From Takakia lepidozioides (lineage: Eukaryota > Streptophyta > Takakiopsida > Takakiales > Takakiaceae), in assembly GCA_030704615.1 (NCBI GenBank), contig CM060733.1, positions 63,798,001 through 63,862,000 of the forward strand: 64,000 nt of DNA. The letters are read 5' to 3'. Position 1 is the stretch's first letter; every line of letters begins with the position of its first letter. A program made the position numbers and the translations under genes. The notes beneath the pieces were generated by a model. That model saw only the letters and a list, made by a program, of their open reading frames with translations, did no database searches and was not told the origin of the DNA. Below are positions 11,177-24,600 of this stretch, in pieces.

Positions 11177-12975
11177 GACAATGGGTATGTTGTACTGCGT
11201 GACGACAGATGACTCGTTATGTTCCTCGGGCACGTGCCCTGTGCTCAAAGGAGATGGCGATCTTGAACATGCAAGGCTTGCAGTGCTCGACGAGACGTCC
11301 TCGGGCAACATTACGGGACTATGAGGGAGCGTGTGAATATTTTTGTTAGCTCGCCAGGAATCCTTTTCTCCGCCAGGTGGCTCGTCAAATCTTCGTCTCA
11401 CTGGACGGGTGTGAACATCTCATTCCAAGTGTTGGCCTCTTTGAAGCAATGGCGTGTCTCGAAGGCCCTCTCGCAAGGCTGTTGCCCACTTCCGAGGATT
11501 CTTGGATCTGGAGGTAGTCTGCATCAGCATTTCCTGCCTGCCCGGCCCCAAGCCCCACTGTTTCACTTTCAAGAACTCGTTGTACCTGGATTGCTGCATA
11601 ATTGACCTCACAATGTCATCCGTTGTGGCAGTGAGGATGTCTACCAGATGCGCCGCAAAGGAGGCACGCCAGGAAGAATATACTGATTCGGCCATGTTTG
11701 TTGTCGGCATGTCGGTATCGGAGTCCAGACACATTTCCTGCACATGCACATTCTTAGGTTAGAAGCAAGTTACAAATAATGACTAGAATAATATTGAATG
11801 GGACGTGAAATCGTGCAACTCACCTCCCGCATATAGTTGCCGAACTGGAGGAAACGATAATGCCACCATGCTAGCCAACTGATCATTGCTCCATCGTCTG
11901 ATTTCTTTACAGCACCTAACGTTGTCCACCAAGCCCGTATACATGCAAACTGTGTCTCTGCATCATCCAAGGTGGGAGCACGCTTCCATGCAAGACACAT
12001 GGAACGGTGGTCATCTTTGAATTCTGGCGCCACGGGCCTGGTTGTGTACTGCGACAAGCTCTGGAGAAAACGGAACCCACAAGATCTCTCCTTGCCTTCC
12101 ATTGGAACATTGGGGTCTTCCCCGTACACCCTTCGGATTGCAGCCCAATTTGCTTGTGCGTTGTCCACCATGAAACCACGGAAATTCGGCAGGGGCAAAC
12201 CCGCCCTCGCCATCTGTTCATTTATTCCCTACCAAAGAAGCATTTCCGATTGTGTGTCATTCCCTTTCATCTCACAAATAACAATTGTCATTAGCATCAT
12301 GCAGTGGGGGTCGTAGACATGTGCACCCATTATCACCCACTGATGATTTATAATTCGCTTGATATGGTCGAACATGACCCAACTGTTTGATAAGTCTCCA
12401 CTCGTCATCCGGTGGACCAGATCCACGCCATTGCTAGGCCCACACGTTGACATTTTGAATACGAAACAACGATCTGCCTCAGTCCCTTGTTCTGGAAACC
12501 GACTTCCATGAATGTAGTCATATCCACATCGTCGCTTCACCTCCAGAATGGAGTGCATATCCGAGCCTCGCCCAATTATTTGTTTGCAGGAGACAATGTT
12601 TTGGACATTCAGTGAACAGACGTGGGACACTGACTCCAGCAATGCCTCCATTTCCTTCTCATCGAGAGGAACTCTGTCGGAGCTATCTTCCGACATTATT
12701 CTGCCTAATGCCATCTTATGGGCGGCCTGCAGCTGTATCTGTTTGGGTTTGGCACCAGGTCTCAACTTAACCTCCTCCTGAATGAGCTGCTCTGCCTCTT
12801 GGGTAGCCTCCCACGAGTTCCCCCTCGCCAATTTGTGACAATGGTGTGCAAGCTCGTGTGAGGTCAGGGAAACGGTGCAACACATAGAACTGCTTGGCAT
12901 TACAAACAGACATGCAGTGTGGTGGTTCTTTGCAAATAGCATACTTAAATGTGGAGTTTGGAACCTTTTACCTTC

Positions 12976-13891
12976 CCCTTCGATGAGGCACTGGCTGCAG
13001 CTCCATTTCCCAGTTAGTGATACCGTAAGAGCTCACAAACTTTTGTTTGTGAAGCGTGTACATCACTTCACCAAGAAAGTGCCAGAGCTCGGTCTCAATT
13101 TTCAGCCAGAAAGCCACACGCACCACTGACCGAATGACTTTTTCCTTGGCCAACAAGGTATGCACTGGATAGTCAGTGATCACAACACCAGGAAAAAATT
13201 GAGTCCAATGCGTTCCAAGCGAAATACAACATCAGGGAAGATTACCACATCGTTCTCAGCATGGGGGAAGTGCGAAACAGGGACTCCCGCAACATGGTCT
13301 TCCCAGGAGATATCAACGTTATGCGCTGGCTTCCAAGTAGGTCGTAACTTAGCTAAAACCAAAGAACTTCCTCCTTTCACAAATTCCCACAGCCTCTAAG
13401 GACTAGGCTGTCGTGGTGGTAGGAAACTCTCAAATTCGGTGGTGAGCTCACCAGCAATGGTGAACTGCGGAATTCCAAGCTCGGCCCAACTGAGTTTGTC
13501 ACATGTGGACAGGCGGGTTTTGGTGACATACAAAGGCACTTTCAGCCCAATCTCAGCTGCATAAAGGCGCTGCAGGATTTTGGCCGCCCGCGCACCTTTG
13601 AATGCTTCAATGCACTTTCTACTTTCTCCTCGGCTGGGGTGTTTGTGGGCTTGAGACCTTCTAAAGCAGCGGTCAACTCGAACTGCCACACCCAATGGTC
13701 GGAGGCTGTATCCAAAATCAGCTTAGGGCGCTCAATCGGTTCACCAAAGGGCGGGTACTCTACTTCCACAATCAGCTTGGGATCCACCGAAGCACGAAGA
13801 ACGCCAGCAAAAACCGGTTCAAAGTTCCCCGCAGGTGTTTCTTTGTAATCGTTGAGCTCAGGTTCAGTTGGAGAACGCGATGACGATGCCA
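12976..13891 (-). pseudogene. Unidentified broken gene next to the MULE truncation
   Basis: I do not recognise the product. A plausible start is ATG at 13891 (MASSSRSPTEPELNDY). The frame continues to about 13600 and is then picked up in other frames (13396-13695, 13180-13380, 12968-13183), so at least three breaks or unrecognised introns exist. The pieces are protein-like: a charged, Trp-rich C-terminal part includes GEVMYTLHKQKFVSSYGI and WEMELQPVPH. The last segment is vaguely reminiscent of PD-(D/E)XK-like or Crinkler-type proteins, but I would not rely on that. The 3' end is cut at the MULE border. Confidence 0.45.
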
Positions 13892-15670
13892 TTGCTGTAA
13901 AACTCATAAGCACAACAAAGCACAAGGACACAACGAAGCACAATAGCAGCTAGAGAGAAACACAAACACAAACTGGAGAGCGCCGCCATTGTTCCGCCGT
14001 CAGAGCACATCTACCTGTTGTACCAACAGAGAATGTGCAAATAATGATTAATGAAATCTTGCAACCCGTCTCCACCAAGATTCTCACACACCCAGATTCT
14101 CACACACCCGGGTTATTCCAATCCTCTGCGGGTTTATGCTAGGTGAGGGATGTTAGCTCGATAGAGCATGCAAGCGATGAAGGACACAAATCTCACGCAT
14201 AGATTCTCAGTTCATCCATACACACATGCACATCCCTCTCTCGTACACAAGAATTAAACACACTGAAAATACACTAGCTGCCTTAGGTTTCCAGCTGATC
14301 GTTTTTATAATCCAAGGCCCATGATCTTATCACAACAGGTTGTCTTGCCCTGATTGGCCCTCTAGATTGTAGCCAAGTGACCATCCAGATAGGATGCCAC
14401 ATAATCCGATTTAGGGATAAGCTAGCTATTAACATAAGGCAGCCTAATTTATTATTAGATCCGCCAGCTCATATCATCCTAGCTTCATGCAACAGTCATT
14501 CATCCTAATAGTCATCCAACCTCATTCATCACTGGAAGAGAATATCAAGGTAGGTGGAATCTAGTCATCACAACACCCAACATCTTATAATTACTTTCGG
14601 GAAGCTGGGAAAGAGAACTCAAAAAGAGGAGGATGTTGATTTGATACCCCCACCTCTGAACCCAACATCAAAAAGAGAAACTGCATTCCAAATTCCGAAG
14701 GCTTTTGTCTCAGGTTAAAAACTATCATCAATTTCAGAGTGTCCTCCCACAAGTTATCAATCTAAAATTTCGGTTAATAGCTTGTAGTGACAGTTGTTGT
14801 GAAGTGTTAAATATAAGGAGACAAAGAGTAGCCTTCAACAAGTCAAAACAGTATCCACTTAGAGACAGTCGCACTAATAACTCAAGCTCGGTTGCACCGA
14901 AATACAAGCACGGTTTGCAAACTGACAAGTTGGTCATCAGGGTTTAGGTGGCTGAATTTGCAGCTTCCATAACCGAGCACTGGTGAGCTACTAAAACCCC
15001 CACAACCAGCACCTGCTTGTGGGAACCCTGGCAGATCAGAGGAATCTTAACCTCCACCTTGCCATTCATGCTGCCTAAGTTACAAAAGAGCACACTGATA
15101 GGTTAGAACCACTTCACCACAAAAGACACGGTTAAGAGTGGAGATATCCCTCAGATATAACAAAGTACAACTACCCATTTGCAAGTAGTCCAACTTCCCC
15201 TTTGCAGTTTCCAGCTGCAACATCACAACAGGGCGCTTTCCAAGCAGTAGAATTGTCTTATCATTTCGTGAACATGCTTAGAAATGCTTCCATTAAACAA
15301 GCATCTTCTACTACCAGCCCCTTCCAAGCCTTTGCCCCAACCAACAGCAGGCAGTTCGAAAACTTTTCTCCTCCTTCCCCTTGAACCATTTTGACAGACT
15401 CGTGACTGAGGGCAAACTAGTTTGGCTCCACAAACTCCATACACAAACAACAAGTGGAGCATTTGGGTGAGCAATACATGTACATAGCTCATAGTAAAGC
15501 TTTTCTCATCTGCAATGCCAAGGTGAGTGAAGAAACACTGATACCAGCTCAAAGATGAGGTCTATTGAGCCCTTAATTTATCAAAACATGTTTGTTGAAA
15601 TGCTGCTTGTCAGAAAAAGTAGATGCAAGGGAGAAAAGCCTTCCCAAGGTGGAAACCAGAAATTCCCCTA
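13892..15670. other. Intergenic, no gene recognised
   Basis: Only short frames without recognisable products. The part next to 15670 must include the 3' UTR of the BAP31-like gene. Confidence 0.5.
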
Positions 15671-18600
15671 TTACTGGGTTTTCATTCTCTTGACTTTGTC
15701 CTCCAATTGCAGAACATCCATTTGCATTTTCACGACCCGATATAGCAACCTGTGTGAAAGCAATGTCTCCAATATAAATCCTCTCTTCCTCCCTCATCTC
15801 CTTTATCCTCCCACAAAAACAGGAAAACGCAGAAAATCCCCTCTCTCAGGTTCATCAGAACAGACTACAAAGATATTTCTTTTCAGAAGCTGGTATCTAA
15901 AGGGGATAAGACATCGTGCATTATCTGAAAGGCCAGGCACCTTCAACTTGTTTAAGTGGATTTGTTACTTCCATGCTCTATATTCCAAGTTCTTACAATC
16001 GTTACTGACAAACAGTCTTCCTGTCAGTCTTGTTACAATTTAAAGCTGGCCATTGATATACCCCTCTCAGACGCGGCTTACATGATCAGACCCCTGGCAG
16101 CTGGATAAATTGCATAGATAACCTCAAACAGGTCTACAAGTGCTCTGTCTGTTAGATGACACCATTTGTCCAGCCACTTCTGTCATGATATGGCATACAG
16201 TATGCATCAGGTAACATCCACTGCTCAGTTCATTATTGCTTGGAATCACACCTCAACTAGTATTTGTCACATTCAGTAGGTAGTACTGAATGCACACGGA
16301 CTACCCTTCTACCCTTCTAGGCTTCTTTCAACTTTCATCCTGCGAATATTCAGCATACTGTAGGCCATGGGATTTGGGTCAATATTATAATTCTTCTGTG
16401 AAACCTACCCTCCAGTATCAGGAGATGGAGGGTGACACAGGTTGCAACAAGCCTATAATTGAATTCCCCCAGCAATGTCCTGTTATTTGAGGTTGCTGAT
16501 AGAGCATGTACGTACCAATAAAGAAAGGCTGCCCCCACTGCCAGAAGTGTATTGCGCTCTGACTTAAACACCTGTACACATAGGGATATAATGGCCACAT
16601 GCAAAAGGATGCAACGATCCAAAAGATGAGTGTCTGAATTTGAACTATTAGGAAAATATTATTTGAATCGTCCAAGCACAGGTAAAAATCAACCTGCCAT
16701 AGCACTCTTTGTGCTGGTTGCTGCCTAAGAGCAGACCCTTACTCCAACAGCCGTTTGACAAATCAATTTTTGCAGACAATGCCATAATGATAATCGATTC
16801 CCCCAATCAAAGACAATTTCCAAGAGCCGATGAGGCACTGTATGGCCTTGACCTCGTTCAGCATAAGAAATTGGATTTTCTAACTATTGAACTTCCTGCT
16901 ATTTATGTACATTGACCGACTGTAGTTGACTCATGCCAGCTCCAATGTTCAGAGATAGAATCATACTTTTACTACCAAGGGGATTGCTCTGTCTACAAGG
17001 ATTATGAAATCTTTAGACAAGTAGCAGGAAAAACACAACGCTCCCATATACAGAATGTGAAAGCTGCCATCTCCTAGCATATTCGGCGCAGGAGGACATA
17101 GGAAGCAGTTGACTCACAGATCGAGCAAATCGGTCTCTCTCCAACGTGGTGCACACATCCTTAGCACAATTGATGCGATGCTCATATTTCCAGTACACCT
17201 CTACAATTGAGAGTTCCATACCACAAAACAATGGTAAGCAGCCACCCCTAAGGAACGAAAAGAGATCTATTGACAATTCCCTGTGAATGAAAGGCAAAAG
17301 AGAGAGAATGTACTCATGAAATGTTGTTTGCCATAGCGTTGTGGCCATAGACCCTGCGCCCAGTTTGGGCGAAACAAGAGGTAACAGACACTACCTTTGT
17401 GAGGTGCTCACCCCGGTAGTGCGACTTACCTTGATAGAAACAATTGGTTCAGGCTTTCCAGATATCCTCCAGAAGGTCCTTCACACTAGCATCAATCTGC
17501 TGTGTGTGAGTTGCCCAGCAATTATAACCCAACAGGGCAAGGGCTTTAGGCTCAGCCTCGAGATTTTGGTGAGGTGCAGGAACAATGTCCTTGATGGACC
17601 TGAAGAGGGTCACTCTCTGGTAGAATAACCTGGTGTATGAGAAAGTGGAAATTGACTTCAGGCTGCCCGCACATCGCTCCCTTTCCTCTCTGCATCTGTT
17701 TGTTGTTCAAAGGTAGGTTCCCCACCCCCAGTTTAAATTTCAATCTAGTGCCAAGTATAAGTAGGCCCTTCAGATCATCCTACCCATGTCACAGACTGGG
17801 AACAAGTTCAGGGAAGTTTTATGCCTAACTTCATTAAAGAATGTACTCATAAGACTTTGTTTGTCGTAGCCTTGTGGCCATAGACCCCACGCCCAGGATA
17901 GAAACTACCTTTGTGAAGGGCTCACTCCGGTAGTGTGACTTACCTTCGTAAGAACAATTAGTTCAGGCTTTCCACATATCCTCTGGAAAACCCTTCATAC
18001 ATCAATCTGCAGTGTGTGAGCAGCCCAAAAGCTAGACCCCAACAGGGCCAGGGCTTTAGGCTCAGCCTCGAGATTTTCAAAGTAGCTTCATTAGAAATGT
18101 ACTCATAAGACATTTGCCATACCTTGTGGCCATTGACCCCACGCTCAGTTTGAGCAAAACATAAAGGGACAGAAACTACCTTTGTCAGGGGCTGACGCCA
18201 GTAGTATGACTTACCTTGGAACAGACAATTAATCCGAGTTTTCCAGATATCCACTAGAAATCCCTTCACACAAGCATCAATCTGCTGTGTGTGGTTTGCC
18301 CAATAACTAGGCCCCATAAGGGCCTGGGCTGTTGGCTCAGCCTCCAGACTTTGGAAGTTGGTAAACAGAGGTTCAGACACAATTCCTTTGATGGATTTGA
18401 AGAGGGCGTCTCTCTCGTCCTCTCTCCATCTGTTTGCTGTTCAAAGGTAGGCTTCCCGCCTTGAGTTTAAATTTCAGTCTAGTGCCGAGGGTGGGTAAAC
18501 CCTTGAGGTCATCCATGATGGCCTCTCCCATGTCACAGACTGGAAACAAGTTCAGGGAAGTTTTCTGCCTAACTTCATTTTCATCAGACAATTTCCTGGC

Positions 18601-21600
18601 TACAGACATGGCTTTGGACACTACAGCCTCTAAGTCAGATTTATCCAGCAGTGTCAAGACTTGTGGGCTTAGATTCAGATCCTTCAGAATCTCTTCTACT
18701 CTCTTCTGCCAGAACTTAGCCTGTTTGACAGGGGCAATCTTGCTTTCAAGATATAGAGTCGATTAACTTAGGATTTGATATTAGACATATGTTGCAGCTG
18801 ACCCCACCATCCGACCTTGAATTCATCTCGTCAGGAGCTTAAGGAAGGGATGCCAAACTCACCCCGAACAGCCACGTTGGCTGTTTTAGAGCATGCTGAC
18901 ATGCACTCCTTAAGCACCCCACTTGAATGGATTCTAGATTATTCTGGTTGGAGTTATCAACCCACACTGCAGATGTGTGCTCCAAGGCAGGCCCGATAAC
19001 TCAGAAAAGCATGGGTTTTTTTACTTCAGAGTTGATCCCTCTGCAGTGGGAAAATTAGTGAGACCCAGAGCTTTGCAATTGCCAGCTTGAACAACTTTTT
19101 GAATATGTGCATCCCAATTACAGTTGGAGGAAAACTCAACGCCAAGGTATGTGTAGGAAGGGAGGAACGGAATCTCTTGGCTTCCCAACTGCCATTTGAG
19201 ATCACCTCCTCCCTCCCCTCGGTTGTTGAATGCCACCACTGCGCATTTACTGACGTTAGCCTCTAGTGCCCAAAGGTCAAAGTATCTCTTCGCGCAATCA
19301 ATCAACTCCTGCAGATTGGAACGAGTCTCCCCTATGCCTGCGAAGTCATCCGCAAACACAAGGGCTGGTATGGTGGCATCACCCACCCTTAACCCAAATC
19401 CCTCACTTTCCACATCCTCGAGGAGTTGATTGATGAAAACATTGAAGAGCAGGGAGAGGGTACATCCTTGACCTTGGTCTATGTCAAAGAAGTTAAACTT
19501 CTGTCCATTAACAGTGACACAACTTTTGGTGTGAGCATACAAGTTATGGACCACTCTCCACATCTTTCCCTTGATCCCACATGACCAGAGTCGGAGCCAT
19601 AGACCGTCTCTCCACACTGTGTCATAAGCCTTTTTGACATCCAAGAAAAATACGAAAGTGGGTTTCCCTTCTTTTTTCCTTCCCTGGATAATCTGGCTTA
19701 AGAGTGAAAATATGATCCACACAGCCCCTGTTTCTCCGAAAGCCAGCTTGGCCTTTGTGGAAACAACCTCTAGATTCCAGATCAACCTCAAGACAAGTAC
19801 TTATAACTCTGCAAAATATCTTGCCAACTGCATTGAGAAGCGTGATGCCTCGATAGTTCCCCGGCTCTTTTTTGTCACCTTTCTTGAATAGGTTGACAAT
19901 GACCTTTGAAATACTCCAATTCATCAGGGCTGTCTTGAATCAAGGAGCAGTTTTTCCAACTGTGTCCTTCCATTCTTCAGAGGACCCCTCACTGTTAGAC
20001 CTAGAATTTCTGCCAAGGATACTGTAGTGGGTTTCAAAGGTTTGACAATGTCAACCGTTGAAGTCACCACTGCACCCTTAGTAGTCCTCAGCGCTTGTAC
20101 TTGCTGACAGTTTTTCGGCTTGTACAAACGTTGAAGGGCCAACCAGAATCTCTTGTCATTACCACCATGGTGGTTTGAGTTTATGTCGCTGTATAGCTTG
20201 TCCCAGTATAATTTCTTCTGAGACCTTACAAGCTAATTGATATCTTTGCGGATCTGGTAGTACCTAGCCCACAATTCTTTGTTGGTATTCAAATTGCAGC
20301 ACTCTGTATAGAGGACTTGTCTCTCCGCTATCTTGAGTTTGATCTCATTGGTCCACCAATTAACAGCTCTACCGCAGACGATTAGTTTCCTCCCAATGAT
20401 CTTGTCAGCCCCAGAGGAGACGAAACTCTCCCGAGAATCCACTGCTCTTTCCACTTCATTTCTTGCATTGCCAGAGCAAGACTGAAGGTCTTGGAGCGAG
20501 TGGACAAAATGAGGGAGAGCCTCTTGCAAGGCCTGGACATACTCAGCCTTGACCTCTTCATTTTGGAATTTTTCTATGCGCCACTTCCGAATCGACGTTT
20601 CACAGATCTCTTGGTGTTGGGAAAACACCTCTTGATCTCAGTCCAAACAAGGAAGTGGTCAGAGGTACCAATATCAGTTCTGTCGATCAACACATTGGCA
20701 CTCTGGAGAAACAAATTTTTGTCCATCATGATATAATCCCCAATGGACTGTTCCCCAGTTTGGGCTTTCTCACGAGTCCACTGCACTTGGTCTCCTTGTG
20801 ACCTATTATTCAAGGGTCAAAAGCTGAAGTTCTTCCAGACAGTTTATTAACCGTCTACCATTAGAATTCAGCTCGTTCTCACCAAAAGGCCCAATGGTAT
20901 CATCCTGATGAAGACCTTTGCCCACCCGGGCATTGAAGTCACCCAATAAGACCACCTGACCTTTGGCGAGGAACTCAGCACAGTCCAGCTTTACGTCTTT
21001 TTGTCAGCATCAGCACTATGGGTCCCCTCTGTGGGCATGTACACACAACCCACAAAGAGGTCCTTCGTATTCACGTCGTCCTTCAATTTCAGTTTTAGCC
21101 AGATACTGTGCTCATACCGCAAACCCTTGTTGATAATTTCACAATTGTCACACGAAATTAGAGAGAGAGAATGTACTCATAAGACGTTGTTTGCCGTAGC
21201 CTTGTGGCCATTGACCCCGCGCCCAGTTTGAGCGGAAACCAAAGGGACAGAACCTACCTCTGTCAGGGGCTGACATTGGTAGTAAGACTTACCTTTATAC
21301 AAAGAATTGATTCGGGTTTTCCAGATATCCTCTAGAAATCCCTTCACACAAGCATCAATCTGCTGTGTGTGATTTGCCCAAAAACTAGGCCTCAGAAGGG
21401 CCTGGGCTTTTGGCTCAGCCTCGAGACTTTCAAAGTTGGTAAACAGAGGTACAGGCACAATTCTCTTGATAGATTGGAGGAGAGCTTCTCTCTGGTGAGA
21501 GTACCTCGGACAGTGAATCAGAAAATGAATATTGTCTTCGGGTTGCCCACACAACGGGTAATTGCACTCTCCCTTTCCTCTCTGCTTCTGTTTACTGTTC

Positions 21601-24600
21601 AAAGGTAGGCTTCCTGCCCTGAGCTTAAATTTCAGTCTGGTGCCGAGAGTGGGTAGACCCTTGAGGTCATCCATGATATCCTCCCCCATGTCACAGACTG
21701 GAAACAGGTTCAGGGAAGTTTTCTACCTAACTTCATTTGCATCAGACAATTTACTGGTAACAGACATGGCTTTGGACACTACAGTCTCTAGGTCAGATTT
21801 ATCCAGCAAGGTCAAGACTTGCGGGTCCAGATTCAGATCCTTGAGAATCTCTTCTACTCTCTTCTGCCAGGACTCAGCCTGTTTGACAGGGCAGTCCTGT
21901 TTCCAAGATATAGAGTCGATTAACTTAGGGTATCTGGTGTTGGACGTGTTGCAACTGACCCCACCATCTGACCTTGAATTCATCTCGTCGGGAGCTTAAG
22001 GAAGGGATGCCAAACTCACCCCGAACAGCCACATTGGCTGTTTTGGAGCATGCTGACATGCACTCCTTAAGCACCCCCACTTGAATGGATTCTAGAGACT
22101 TAGCCTGGTTGGAGTTATCAACCCATATAGCAGATCCGTACTCCAAGGCAGGTCTAATAATGCGGCAAAGCAAGGTTTTCTTGACCTCAGAGTTAATCCC
22201 TCTGCAGTGTAAAAATTTAGTGAGACTCAGCGCTTTGCCCTTGCCAGTTTGAACAACTTTCTGGATATGTGCATCCCAGTTACAGTTGGAGGAAAACTCA
22301 ACGCCCAGGTATGTGTAGGACGAGAGGACTGGAATCTCTTGGCTACCCCACTGCCACTTAAGATCACTTCCTCCCTCTCCTCTGTCGTTGAATGCCACCA
22401 CTGCACATTTACTGACATTAGCCTCTAGCCCCCAAAGATCAAAGTATCTCTTCGCGCAATCAATCAATTCCTGGAGGTTGGAAGGAGTCTCCCCTATGCC
22501 TGCAAAGTCATCCGCAAACATAAGGGCTGGAATGGTGGCATCACCCACCCTTAACCCAAATCCCTCACTTTCCACATCCTCGAGGAGTTGATTGATGAAA
22601 ACATTGAAGAGCAGGGAGAGGGTACATCCTTGAGCTACACCTTGGTCTATGTCAAAGAAGTTAGACTTCTGTCCATTGACAGTGACACAGCTTTTGGAGT
22701 GAGCATACAAGTTATGGACACCTCTCCACATTTTTCCCTTGATTCCGCAAGACCAGAGGCGGAGCCATAGACCATCTCTCCACACTGTGTCATAAGCCTT
22801 TTTGACATCCAAGAAAAAAACATAAGTGGGTTTCCCTTCTTTTTTCCTTCCCTGGATAATCTGGCTTAGAGTGAAGATATGGTCCACACAGCCCCTGTTT
22901 CGCCGAAAGCCAGCTTGGCCTTCGTGAAAACAACCTCTAGATTCCAGATCAACCTCGAGACGAGTACTCATAACTCTGCAAAATATCTTGCCAACAGCAT
23001 TGAGGAGTGTGATGCCACGATAGTTCCCCGGGTCTTCTCTGTCACCCTTCTTATATAGATTGACAATGACCCCCTGTCGCCAGCGAAAGGGGATCATTTC
23101 AGTCTTCCAGATAAGGTTAAAGAGGAGAACTAGTGAGATCGCCACCGTGCTTGATAAGCTCGTTGACTATGCCATCAGGACCACCTGCTTTATATCCATT
23201 TAGATGTTCAATTGCTTCCACAATCTCAGAAGAACTAATGGGAGCGTTGTAGGCTTTTGAAATATACTCCAGTTCATCAGGGCTGTTTTGAATCATAGGA
23301 ACAGTTTTACCAACTGTATCCTTCCATTCATCAGAGGACCCCTCACTGTTAGACCTAGAAGTTCTGCCAAGGATACTGTAGTGGGTTTCAAAGGTTTTGA
23401 CAATGTCAACCGATGAAGTTACCACTGCACCCTTAGTAGTCCTCAGCGCTTGTACTTGCTGACACCTTTTCGGCTTGTACAAGCGTTGAAGGGCCAACGA
23501 GAATCTCTTGTCATTACCACCATGGTGGTTTGAGTTTATTTCACTGTATAACTTGTCCCAGTATAATTTCTTCTGAGCCCTTACAAGCAGATTGATATAT
23601 TTACGGATCTGGTAGTACCTCGCCCACAATTCTTTGTTGGTTTTCAAATTGCAGCACTCTTTATAAAGGACTCGTCTCTCAGCTATCTTGAGTTTAATCT
23701 CATTGGTCCACCAATTAACAGCTCTACCGCAGACAATTAGTTTCCTCCCAATGATCTTGTCAGCCGCGGAGGAGACGAAACTCTCCCAAGAATCCACTGC
23801 TCTTTCCACTTCATTTCTTGCATTGTCAGCGCGAGACTGAAGGTCTTGAAGCGAATGGACAAAATGAGGAAGAGCCTCTTGCAAGGCCTGGACATACTCA
23901 GCCTTGACCTCTTCATTATGGAATTTTTCTATGCGCCACTTCCGAATCGAACGTTTCACAGATCTCTTGGTGTTGGGAAAACACCTTTTGATCTCAGTCC
24001 AAACCAGGAAGTGGTCAGAGGTACCAATATCAGTTCTGTTGATCAACACATTGGCACTCTGGGGAAACAAATTTTTGTCCATTATGATATAATCCACAAT
24101 GGAAAGTTCCCCAGTTTGGGCTTTCTCGCAAGTCCACTGCACTTGGTCACCTTTTGCCCTATTGTTCAAGGCCAGAAGCTGAAGCTCTTCCAGACAGTTA
24201 AATTAGAGAGAGAGAGATTGTACTCATAAGACGTTGTTTGCCGGAGCCTTGTGGCCATTGAGAGAGAGAGAGATTACTCAGTTGTGCATGGCTCATTCTG
24301 CATACTTTGTACCTGAGACATGATTTAGCATTGAAGGCTACTTAGGTCGTTCAGTCTAGAGTACTTTATTTGCTTTGCAACCTTCCCATATTTATTTGGA
24401 AAAACTTTTGATTACAATCCCAGCCAACAATCTTCATAGAAACAACCTCTTGCCAAGTTCTCAGACAGCAACAAGAGCAGATTCAATTTGTCCAGTTTCT
24501 TTTTCTTCTCTGTTTTCTCGCTCTATTATGATTTGAAGAGCCAACAGTGTGTTGACACATCCAGACCGGGGACTATTGATGGAGTTCATATGACCTGAAT

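Larger units (their letters stand above)
9824..12942 (-). pseudogene. MULE transposase (copy 1), broken
   Basis: Equivalent to residues from the zinc/DDE region to the C-terminus of the copy 2 transposase. 12229-12942 carries the segment up to EMKGNDTQSEMLLW, where a CAG-to-TAG type stop follows. 11770-12213 carries the second acidic block (GFMVDNAQANWAAIRRVYG) and the end of exon 1. Exon 2 runs from about 11749 down to 9824 and ends in the SWIM zinc motif (CNCTDF..YYPCKH). Exon 2 is interrupted by a SINE (10991-11176) and by about 300 bp at 10641-10945. Frameshifts occur as well. Not functional. Confidence 0.88.
8995..12975 (-). mobile_element. Mutator-like element copy 1, 5'-truncated
   Basis: The left end (GAGGTTAGCTATTTC..) is the same terminal repeat as the right end of MULE copy 2 at 44496, in opposite orientation. 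Inward come subterminal GGCGCC motifs (9230-9560), then a transposase remnant reading leftward. Homology to copy 2 stops near 12975, where unrelated sequence (12976-13891) begins. The second terminal repeat, transposase N-terminus and cargo gene are missing. The insertion cut the RT of element B; the 9 bases before it are AACTTGGGA, but no partner is found. Confidence 0.85.
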
